5,442 bases of DNA from positions 1 through 5,442 of the forward strand of contig CANMCL010000067.1 of assembly GCA_947496345.1 (NCBI GenBank), given 5' to 3'. A program made the position numbers and the translations under genes. Source of the DNA: Actinomycetota bacterium. Its GTDB lineage: Bacteria; Actinomycetota; Actinomycetes; Nanopelagicales; Nanopelagicaceae. The notes beneath the pieces are model-generated. The model did not search any database and was not told the origin of the DNA. It worked only from the letters and a program-made list of their open reading frames with translations. Shown in pieces: positions 1 through 5,442 of the stretch (positions within the stretch are counted from its first letter, which is position 1; every line of letters starts with the position of its first letter).

Positions 1-65
1 CAGCGTGGGAGGAAGTAAGCCACCCACATGCCAATTATTAATAGATAGATGATTCCTGAAGCCAT
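1..65 (-). CDS. N-terminus of small membrane protein, GlpR-like (partial)
   Basis: Only the first 21 codons are in the window; the gene runs off the left edge. It begins at the ATG at 65-63 and reads MASGIIYLLIIGMWVAYFLP followed by R. This is a single N-terminal transmembrane segment with almost no extracytoplasmic leader, ending in a Pro-Arg membrane exit. An in-frame TAA lies 15 bases upstream, so a longer start is excluded. No clear Shine-Dalgarno precedes it. The position directly after rimJ and the start pattern (short polar start, one helix, then W/P/R) resemble the conserved actinobacterial membrane protein found after rimJ, the M. tuberculosis Rv0996 type. I infer that it corresponds to GlpR, the membrane receptor of the gephyrin-like protein Glp. 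The cytoplasmic part that would prove this is outside the window. Confidence 0.6.
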   Translation of the reverse strand, partial: MASGIIYLLIIGMWVAYFLPR

Positions 66-115
66 GATGGACCAAGGTTAGAGGAGCACCCTGCTTACTC
101 TGTGGATTTAGAGGG

Positions 116-700
116 CTAAATAACCTGAGTATTTTCCTTGACGTAACAGACGTGGTCCCGCCAACTTCCATCTATATGTAAGTAACGAGGTCGTGCACCC
201 TCAAATAGATAGCCTGCTTTTTCAGCTACGCGAATTGACGGCAAGTTTTCGGGACGGATATTTATTTCGATCCGATGCAATTTGAGGGTGTTAAAGCCAA
301 AATCTGTAAATAGCTGAACTGCTTTCGTTGTAAATCCACGATTGGCATATGCGCGGTCAATCCAATATCCGATGTGTGCACCACGCATGGCCCCATACAT
401 CACACCGCCCATTGTTATCTGCCCGATCAAATTCTTACCTTGGCTATTTATATGCCAGATGGCGAGCGCATAAGAACGACCCTGTCGACCTTCACGGCGA
501 TGCCAACTAACCATTTCGAAGAAGGTGGGCAGGCTCTTTGAGTCGACTTCTCCCGGCACTTGAGGAAGTGTCGCCTCCCACTCGGATAGCCAATCACGAT
601 TTTCATTGCGAACGTTTAGCCAGCGTTTACGATCTCGCCAACGAAGCGGTCGCAGAACTAACTCGCCCGAGTTTAGATAAATGGGCCAATTCTCAGACAT
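116..700 (-). CDS. rimJ: RimJ-type GNAT N-acetyltransferase
   Basis: This is a complete 194-residue protein of the GNAT fold (Acetyltransf_3 / RimJ-RimL type), which transfers acetyl from acetyl-CoA to an amino group, classically the N-terminal residue of a ribosomal protein. Visible signs are the opening strand LVLRPLRWRD (residues 14-23), the central strand LIGQITMGGV (91-100), then GYWIDRAYANRGFTTKAV (111-128) forming the acetyl-CoA pyrophosphate loop, and RIEINIRPENLPSIRVAEKAGY (143-164, split here as strand, Asn-rich turn and helix), the typical motif B. Length matches the family. The ATG at 700 follows the moeA-like stop by 15 bases, with only a weak GGAT upstream, so co-transcription is likely. 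The gene sits between a MoeA/Glp-like gene and a GlpR-like gene as in other actinobacteria. Its true substrate cannot be told from sequence; ribosomal protein acetylation is the family default only. Confidence 0.88.
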   Translation of the reverse strand: MSENWPIYLNSGELVLRPLRWRDRKRWLNVRNENRDWLSEWEATLPQVPGEVDSKSLPTFFEMVSWHRREGRQGRSYALAIWHINSQGKNLIGQITMGGVMYGAMRGAHIGYWIDRAYANRGFTTKAVQLFTDFGFNTLKLHRIEINIRPENLPSIRVAEKAGYLFEGARPRYLHIDGSWRDHVCYVKENTQVI

Positions 701-715
701 TGATTTAATCCGGTT

Positions 716-1642
716 TTAAATATATCGGCGTTCGAGTACAACCACGGTGACATCTGAACCCGCCGTGATCTTTACATCGCCTTCGGGTACGGCAATAAAT
801 GCGTTGGCATCAGAAAGGGTTGTCTGCTCATCTTGCACACTTGAACCTTGATCCAATAGTGGCATAACAGATTTACCGTCTTCTGATAGCACTGCTCTGA
901 TGTAAGAACGGTAATCACTCGTCGAGGTAATCGCCTTTTCAAGTTTGGCTTTTACTGATGGGCGGTGAATCGTCGACGCACCAAGCATTGTGCGAATCAT
1001 CGGGCGGATAAATAGTTCAAAAGAAATGTAAGCAGCAACCGGATCACCTGGCAAAGTTACGACCGGGGTTTTATCCGGACCTATAACTCCAAAGTTATGT
1101 CGGCCGCTAGATTCGATGGCAATGTCTACAGTTGTTATCTCGCCCATTGCGGCCAAGGTGCGCGTGATTAGGTCAAAAGAATCATCTTTGCGTTCACCGC
1201 TAATAATAATTAAATCAGCACGTACCAATTGATCTTCAATAACTGCCTGCAGTTGCGCTTCATCATCCGGAATTGTGTGAACGCGATAAGCAACCGCACC
1301 AACTTCGCGTACTGCGGTGGTGAGTAGCCAAGAATTAGTTTCGTACTCTTCGCCTTCTTTTAGCTCCTTACCTGGCTCGACCAAATCCGGCCCTGCCGAA
1401 AGCACGACTACGCGAGGGTGCGGGCGAGTTGGGAGATTGTCGCGACCGATTGAGGCAGCTAATCCAATTTGAGTGGAGCGAATACGTGAGCCAGATTTCA
1501 AAACAAGGCGTTCACCGGCATAGATATCTTCGGCAAGCGTTGCTCCGTGCGCATCAAGCAGCGACATACTGAAAGGTTCAAGCGGTCGGCATATCGCAAT
1601 AAGAGAGGAGAGAAACTCATCTACGCGCATACGGTCTGACAT
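716..1642 (-). CDS. moeA: Shortened MoeA/gephyrin-like protein (Glp-type), likely non-catalytic
   Basis: The 308-residue protein aligns by eye with actinobacterial MoeA, which is usually about 400 residues and inserts molybdenum into molybdopterin. Residues 6-40 match the family start, including LLDAHGATLAEDI (28-40). Residues 43-67 match the segment after the beta-rich domain, so roughly 100-110 residues are missing at the junction near residue 42. The MogA-like domain (about 76-216) keeps RPHPRVVVLSAG and LPGDPVAAYISFELFIRP, and a MoeA C-terminal domain follows (about 230-305). Catalytic motifs are altered: TGDEL is AGPDL (83-87), SGGVSVG is SGERKDD (148-154), PGKP is SSGR (178-181). The ATG at 1642 is preferred; ATG at 1630 is equally plausible, and an upstream TTG at 1672 would add ten atypical residues. 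From neighbours I infer a Glp-like cell-division scaffold. A degraded MoeA remains possible, but the frame is intact. Confidence 0.82.
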   Translation of the reverse strand: MSDRMRVDEFLSSLIAICRPLEPFSMSLLDAHGATLAEDIYAGERLVLKSGSRIRSTQIGLAASIGRDNLPTRPHPRVVVLSAGPDLVEPGKELKEGEEYETNSWLLTTAVREVGAVAYRVHTIPDDEAQLQAVIEDQLVRADLIIISGERKDDSFDLITRTLAAMGEITTVDIAIESSGRHNFGVIGPDKTPVVTLPGDPVAAYISFELFIRPMIRTMLGASTIHRPSVKAKLEKAITSTSDYRSYIRAVLSEDGKSVMPLLDQGSSVQDEQTTLSDANAFIAVPEGDVKITAGSDVTVVVLERRYI

Positions 1643-1687
1643 AATCAGCAACAATACTTCTTGAGCTACCAAATATTGGGGATTTAC
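1643..1687. promoter_or_regulatory. Divergent intergenic region of moeA-like and cyclo-ligase genes
   Basis: These 45 bases must hold, or partly hold, the promoters for both divergent genes, so transcripts are likely to be leaderless or very short-leadered. On the minus strand TATTGT (1657-1652) sits where a -10 box for a start at 1642 would be, but no convincing -35 is visible. On the plus strand GGGG at 1678-1681 is six bases before the GTG at 1688 and can serve as a Shine-Dalgarno sequence. CCAAATATTGG at 1669-1679 has four-base inverted arms around three bases, too short to call an operator. The assignment comes from gene layout; individual boxes are weak. Confidence 0.4.
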
Positions 1688-2245
1688 GTGAGTGCATCGA
1701 GTGAGAAAGCTGATCTGCGCAATCGATATCGCTTTGAACGGCGCGAAAGATATCTAGATCACTCATTTGCTTACCTTGCGACTTCACTTGAATTTACAAA
1801 AGCATCAAATATCGCAAGTTACCTTTCCTACGGGGATGAACCCAGCACAAAAGATTTAAATGCCGTAATTCTTAAGAACGGAAAGTCGCTCTATCTTCCA
1901 AGAATTATCGGTAACGAACTCGAATGGGTGCAGTGGCAAGGAGATGCCAATCAGCTAACTCCCAGCAAGTTATCTAAAAATATTTTAGAGCCAAGCGGAC
2001 TGGCAATTTCTGATCAATCGAAAATTGAATTAATCATTGTCCCTGCACTTCGAATAGACCGATCAGGTTATCGATTGGGGCAAGGCGGCGGCTTTTATGA
2101 TCGTGCGCTCACAAAGTTAAGCGCTTGGAGTATTGGGTTGATTCATCCCGATGAAATTTCTAGCGAAGATTTACCTCGCGAGAGCTTTGACATTCCGCTT
2201 AACGCGGCTGCCACACCTGATTTATTGCTGCGCTTCAAAAATTAA
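1688..2245 (+). CDS. ygfA: 5-formyltetrahydrofolate cyclo-ligase
   Basis: The enzyme converts 5-formyltetrahydrofolate to 5,10-methenyltetrahydrofolate using ATP, returning a stored or inhibitory folate to cytoplasmic one-carbon metabolism. The 185-residue length is normal. Visible family marks are an N-terminal Lys-Ala-Asp-Leu-Arg (7-11) contributing to the ATP site, IASYLSYGDEPST (42-54), YLPR (69-72), an EP pair (101-102), VPALRIDRSG (118-127) and RLGQGGGFYDR (129-139), the glycine-rich nucleotide-binding signature, followed by a C-terminal LPRESFDIPLNAAATPD. The GTG at 1688 is chosen because a GGGG lies six bases upstream and the family starts a few residues before the conserved Lys. TTG codons at 1661 and 1676 in the same frame would give an atypical extension, and the one at 1661 would intrude on the divergent promoter region. 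The gene faces away from the moeA-like gene, the orientation seen for Rv0992c beside galU-moeA1 in M. tuberculosis. Confidence 0.92.
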   Translation: MSASSEKADLRNRYRFERRERYLDHSFAYLATSLEFTKASNIASYLSYGDEPSTKDLNAVILKNGKSLYLPRIIGNELEWVQWQGDANQLTPSKLSKNILEPSGLAISDQSKIELIIVPALRIDRSGYRLGQGGGFYDRALTKLSAWSIGLIHPDEISSEDLPRESFDIPLNAAATPDLLLRFKN

Positions 2246-3393
2246 TTTGCAGGCAGATTTCGAGCCATCACGATTCTTTGAATTTGATTTGTTCCTTCAT
2301 AAATTTGCGTTAGTTTGGCATCGCGCATCATTCGTTCCACTGGATAGTCAGAAACATATCCGTAGCCACCTAATACTTGCACCGCATCTTGCGTCACTTT
2401 CATAGCCACATCGCTAGCGAATGTTTTACTTGCAGCCGAGAAGAATTTAAGGTCTTTATCACCACGTTCGCTGCGGGCGGCAGCAGCATAAGTTAATTGA
2501 CGTGCCGCTTCGATATTCATCGCCATATCGGCCAACATAAATTGCACACCTTGGAAATCAAATATTTCTTTGCCGAATTGTTTGCGTTCGTGTGAATATT
2601 TGGCGGCAACATCAAGTGCACCTTGCGCAATTCCTAGAGCCTGCGCAGCAATTGTAATTCGTGTGTGATCGAGAGTATCCATTGCGAGGGCAAAACCTGC
2701 ACCCACTTCACTTATTCGGCGATCATCACCAATAGTTACATTATCGAAATAAACTTCGCGAGTTGGGGATCCACGAAATCCCATCTTCTTCTCTGGCGCT
2801 CCAAATGAAACACCGGCATCAGATTTTTCAACAATAAATGCAGTAATGCCTTTAGATCCTTTACTTGGATCGGTTTGCGCAATGACGGTGTAAAACTCTG
2901 AGACCCCAGCATTTGAAATCCACTTTTTACTTCCATTTATTACCCAGTTATCGCCACTGCGCTCCGCTTTTGTTTTTAGCGCTGAGGCATCTGAGCCTGC
3001 TTCTGATTCAGAGAGGCAATAAGAAAATCCACTCCCCTTCGCCAATTGTGGCAACCAACGCTCTTTCTGTTCCTTATTTCCACCTAACATTAACGGGAGT
3101 GATCCCAATTTGTTCACTGCGGGAATTAAAGAAGAGGATGCGCACACACGGGCTACTTCTTCAATAATAATTACTACGGCAAGTGCATCGGCACCTTCTC
3201 CGCCAAATTCTGTTGGGACGTGAGCGGCGCTTAACCCTGCTTTAAGTAAAGCATCGGCAGCTTCTTGCGGAAAGCGATGATCTTCATCGACTGCCCCTGC
3301 ATGCGGTGCTATCTCGTTTTCGGCAAGAGCGCGCGCACTTGCACGTAAGTCGTTATATTCCGAAGGCAGCGCATACAGATCGTTAGTTGTCAT
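2242..3393 (-). CDS. Acyl-CoA dehydrogenase (FAD-dependent)
   Basis: This complete 383-residue flavoprotein belongs to the short/medium-chain acyl-CoA dehydrogenase type, which forms the alpha-beta double bond in acyl-CoA thioesters and passes electrons to electron-transfer flavoprotein. Domains are in the usual order: an alpha-helical N-terminal part (about 9-118), a beta barrel with CLSESEAGSDAS (126-137) and WVINGSKKWISNA (150-162) around the flavin, then KMGFRGSPTREV (203-214), and a C-terminal helical domain with RKQFGKEIFDFQGVQF (270-285), QVLGGYGYVSDYPVER (339-354) and IYEGTNQIQR (364-373). Glu366 in the last motif is the expected catalytic base, so the protein should be active. Chain length or branched-chain preference cannot be read reliably. 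Its ATG overlaps the stop of the CopD-CtaG gene by four bases, implying translational coupling. Its own stop overlaps that of the convergent cyclo-ligase gene. No beta-oxidation partner is encoded here. Confidence 0.93.
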   Translation of the reverse strand: MTTNDLYALPSEYNDLRASARALAENEIAPHAGAVDEDHRFPQEAADALLKAGLSAAHVPTEFGGEGADALAVVIIIEEVARVCASSSLIPAVNKLGSLPLMLGGNKEQKERWLPQLAKGSGFSYCLSESEAGSDASALKTKAERSGDNWVINGSKKWISNAGVSEFYTVIAQTDPSKGSKGITAFIVEKSDAGVSFGAPEKKMGFRGSPTREVYFDNVTIGDDRRISEVGAGFALAMDTLDHTRITIAAQALGIAQGALDVAAKYSHERKQFGKEIFDFQGVQFMLADMAMNIEAARQLTYAAAARSERGDKDLKFFSAASKTFASDVAMKVTQDAVQVLGGYGYVSDYPVERMMRDAKLTQIYEGTNQIQRIVMARNLPAN

Positions 3394-5282
3394 TTATTTC
3401 GTTCCGTATCCTTTGCCGCTAATGAAGTTAAGTAGGCATTATATTGAGCAAGTTCATCGGGTTCACCCATCGCAGCCAAGCGCGCTTCATTTCGGTCTAT
3501 ACGTTTAGTTTCCCGCTTGTCATCACGCATCCACTGAATAAAGGTGGCAACCAGCGCTAGCAAAATTGGGATTTCTCCCATTGCCCAAGCTATTGAGCCG
3601 CCCGCCCGCTGATCCACGAGCGGATCGAGGTTCCAAGGAGTTTGTAGCGATGCGAAGTAACCCTGATCAACCGGAGTTGAAGATGAAATTAAGGCAACTG
3701 CAAAAAATGCATGGATACTCATTGCGGCAAGCAGGATCACGATTCGCACAATGTGCGGCACTTTTCTCGGGTTGGGGTCAATCCCGATAATGACGTGGAA
3801 AAAGAGTATTCCTGCTAAAAGAAAATGAACGCTCATCACTAAATGGCCGAGGTGTGATTGCATCATATTTCCAAATAACGGCGTCATATAAAGAGCAAAG
3901 AGTGAACCATCAAAGAGAATCAAAGCAACAATTGGATTTGTAAAGATTCCGGCTGGCTTTGAATGCAAGAGTGCGATCAGCGTTCCACGCACACCGCGTT
4001 CTTCTTGGGTTCTTCCCTGTGGCAAGGTCCGTAACGCCAAAGTAATTGGTGCACCCAAAACGATTCCGATTGGCGCAATCATTCCCAAAGCCATATGAGC
4101 AATCATGTGATACTCGAATGAGAATTTAGCGTAAACGCCTAAGCCACCACTTGTTGCATAATCAATAAAACTAATCCCGAGTGCAAATGCGACAGTGCGC
4201 CCTACCGGCCACTTATCACCTCGGCGCGACAAGATAACGACGCCTTTTATATAAAGTGCGACTGCGGTTATTAAGACACCGATCATCAAAGCATCCGGGT
4301 CATAAAGAGAAATCAAGCGCCACAGATTTGGTGGCGCAGGAGTTGCAACCCCTGCGATAGCTAAACCGGGATCTAGGATTTCGCTTTCGGCGCGCAACGG
4401 AGGCTGCATATTTGAAAGGCGAGAACCAGCCAAAACAGCAAAGAGCATGATGCTCACCTCAACAATTAGTAAACGGCTGAGATTTTTCAAAGTGATCTGC
4501 CATTTACCAGATAAATGTTTGCGGTTTAGATATCCAAAATAAATAAGAACCGCAGTGATGACCACTTTAAGAATTACCAAGCGGGCATAGTCTGAACCCC
4601 AAGCGCTCTGAAAGTTAAGTCGGGCCCAAGCATTTGCGCTACCGCTGGCCACAACTGCAATAACCGACCAAAGTGCTAACGCACTAAAGCGCGGCAGAGC
4701 GACGGCGCGATCAGCAGCGGAGAGAACTGTTATTGCAATCAGACCACCTACCCAGAAAGTAAGCGCAACTACATGCACAATTAAAGAACCAATTGCTAAA
4801 GCGTGAGAGCCGCTGGAAGCCGAGTGGCTAGCAAATACCGGTGCGATAACCGCAATTAAAGATAAAAGTAGAAGTGCATTAGTGGCCGCGACGGTTCGTA
4901 TGCGCGCGACTAGAACACAGACAATTAGCGCCAGACAAAGCTGAATGAACATATATTTTCCGAGGTCGATCTGCGAAATAAAGGAACGCAACGAGTTTCC
5001 ATCGAAGGAACCTGTTAGGGAAGTTCCCAGAATGTTTGCCAGGGTTGTCAAAATATTTAGACCCTGTCCCAGCACCCAGACAAGTGCAGTTACCGCTGCC
5101 ACTTTTCGCAGCGCTTTAGCAGATTTAGATAACTTTCCTGCATCGTCAATTAGAAAGAATGCCATCGCCAATAAGAGGCCAACGGTTGCAAAACTTGCGG
5201 TTAGTGAAATGAACTTACCAACTGTGGCCAACGAGGTAATCAGTGGACCAGCAGAATTTAGATCTTCTGCCAGAAAGGTCAT
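3390..5282 (-). CDS. ctaG: CopD-CtaG fusion: copper transport / cytochrome c oxidase assembly membrane protein
   Basis: This 630-residue polytopic membrane protein joins two families, a fusion common in actinobacteria. The N-terminal half (about 1-290, around eight hydrophobic segments) is CopD-like, with SHSASSGSH (152-160), His170 and the FWVGGL stretch (176-181). The C-terminal half (about 325-585, around seven segments) is caa3-type CtaG, with EYHMIAHMALGMIAP (390-404), APITLALRTLP (411-421), SHLGHLVMSVHF (476-487) and FFHVIIGIDPNP (494-505). The many in-membrane histidines and methionines fit copper handling. CtaG proteins deliver copper to the CuB centre of cytochrome c oxidase and CopD imports copper, so the fusion probably channels copper towards oxidase assembly. 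A charged tail (about 585-630) with ELAQYNAYL is typical of actinobacterial members. The start at 5282 lies within an ATGA overlap with the upstream gene, with a weak AAAGAG upstream, suggesting coupled translation. Confidence 0.9.
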   Translation of the reverse strand: MTFLAEDLNSAGPLITSLATVGKFISLTASFATVGLLLAMAFFLIDDAGKLSKSAKALRKVAAVTALVWVLGQGLNILTTLANILGTSLTGSFDGNSLRSFISQIDLGKYMFIQLCLALIVCVLVARIRTVAATNALLLLSLIAVIAPVFASHSASSGSHALAIGSLIVHVVALTFWVGGLIAITVLSAADRAVALPRFSALALWSVIAVVASGSANAWARLNFQSAWGSDYARLVILKVVITAVLIYFGYLNRKHLSGKWQITLKNLSRLLIVEVSIMLFAVLAGSRLSNMQPPLRAESEILDPGLAIAGVATPAPPNLWRLISLYDPDALMIGVLITAVALYIKGVVILSRRGDKWPVGRTVAFALGISFIDYATSGGLGVYAKFSFEYHMIAHMALGMIAPIGIVLGAPITLALRTLPQGRTQEERGVRGTLIALLHSKPAGIFTNPIVALILFDGSLFALYMTPLFGNMMQSHLGHLVMSVHFLLAGILFFHVIIGIDPNPRKVPHIVRIVILLAAMSIHAFFAVALISSSTPVDQGYFASLQTPWNLDPLVDQRAGGSIAWAMGEIPILLALVATFIQWMRDDKRETKRIDRNEARLAAMGEPDELAQYNAYLTSLAAKDTERNK

Positions 5283-5442
5283 CGCTCTTTAAATATCTTT
5301 CGAGCGTAAAGAGCAAGCGTGACTAGTACAACAAAGGAAGCAACGAGCAAACCAATTACAAAGAGATTAGTTCCGAAATCGCTCCCCTGAACTTTTGCTG
5401 GCGTAGAAGGGACAACTTCCTCTGGCACAGAAATTGACGTGG
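5279..5442 (-). CDS. C-terminal part of membrane-anchored extracytoplasmic protein, probably CopC (partial)
   Basis: The last 53 codons of a gene entering from the right edge read as a Pro/Glu/Ser/Thr-rich linker (VPEEVVPSTPAKVQGSDFG), one hydrophobic helix (roughly LFVIGLLVASFVVLVTLALY) and a short basic end RKIFKER before TGA at 5281-5279. This is the shape of a type I anchor: extracytoplasmic domain, flexible linker, transmembrane helix, positive cytoplasmic tail. No sortase motif is present. The stop overlaps the ATG of the CopD-CtaG gene in ATGA. In actinobacteria the gene immediately before a CopD-CtaG fusion is often CopC, a beta-sandwich copper carrier with exactly such a C-terminal helix, so CopC is the favoured identity. 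The copper-binding domain is outside the window, so a YcnI-like, PCuAC-like or other copper protein cannot be excluded. Confidence 0.6.
   Translation of the reverse strand, partial: TSISVPEEVVPSTPAKVQGSDFGTNLFVIGLLVASFVVLVTLALYARKIFKER

Noticed and set aside
66..115. Possible terminator or separate promoter between rimJ and the GlpR-like gene
   Set aside because: No stable hairpin with a T run and no convincing -35/-10 pair could be seen in these 50 bases; read-through transcription is the simpler view.
716..1642. moeA-like gene as a pseudogene
   Set aside because: The frame is continuous, flanking domain segments remain well conserved, and the losses are confined to catalytic motifs and one domain, which suggests altered function rather than decay.
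1669..1679. CCAAATATTGG as an operator palindrome in the divergent gap
   Set aside because: Only four base pairs match in each arm and the centre is asymmetric; such a motif is expected by chance in AT-leaning DNA.
2151..2405. 84-codon plus-strand open frame across the cyclo-ligase / dehydrogenase junction
   Set aside because: It overlaps two well-supported genes in other frames, has no recognisable domain or ribosome binding site, and its translation looks like antisense noise.
2736..3167. Open frames of 66 codons (minus, 2736-2936) and 84 codons (plus, 2913-3167) inside the dehydrogenase gene
   Set aside because: Both lie wholly within a conserved acyl-CoA dehydrogenase coding region and have no protein-like features of their own.
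3566..3790. 74-codon plus-strand open frame
   Set aside because: It is antisense to the conserved CtaG half of the fusion gene and shows no family signature.
4945..5292. 115-codon plus-strand open frame
   Set aside because: It is antisense to the CopD half of the fusion gene, with low-complexity translation and no start signal; the opposite strand explains the region fully.

Overview
The window looks like a compact, moderately low-GC actinobacterial chromosome segment, probably from a freshwater acI / Nanopelagicales-type lineage. This rests on the gene order, the actinobacterial CopD-CtaG fusion, an AT-leaning composition, very short intergenic gaps and weak Shine-Dalgarno signals. The lineage is inferred; no marker gene is present to prove it.

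Left part (1-1642, minus strand): reading leftwards, a shortened MoeA/gephyrin-like gene, a RimJ-type GNAT acetyltransferase 15 bases downstream, then the first 21 codons of a small membrane-anchored protein that runs off the window edge. This matches the conserved actinobacterial order seen in M. tuberculosis as Rv0992c-galU-moeA1-rimJ-Rv0996 (from memory), but galU is absent. In Corynebacterium the MoeA-like member of such a locus is Glp, a gephyrin-like protein that binds FtsZ and a membrane receptor (GlpR).

Middle (1688-2245, plus strand): 5-formyltetrahydrofolate cyclo-ligase, divergent from the moeA-like gene across 45 bases. Its stop codon interlocks with that of the next gene.

Right part (2242-5442, minus strand): a tightly packed operon transcribed leftwards, consisting of the C-terminal end of a membrane-anchored extracytoplasmic protein (probably CopC), a CopD-CtaG fusion for copper transport and cytochrome oxidase assembly, and an acyl-CoA dehydrogenase. 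Both junctions are 4-base ATGA overlaps, which suggests translational coupling.

The most notable item is the MoeA-like protein. It is in frame and intact, but it lacks about 100-110 residues of the usual N-terminal region and has replaced several motifs needed for molybdenum cofactor chemistry, while keeping the overall MogA-like fold sequence and its division-linked neighbourhood. It is best read as a reduced, non-catalytic gephyrin-like scaffold. No RNA genes, mobile elements, CRISPR arrays or clear terminators were seen, and no gene-free stretch exceeds about 50 bases.
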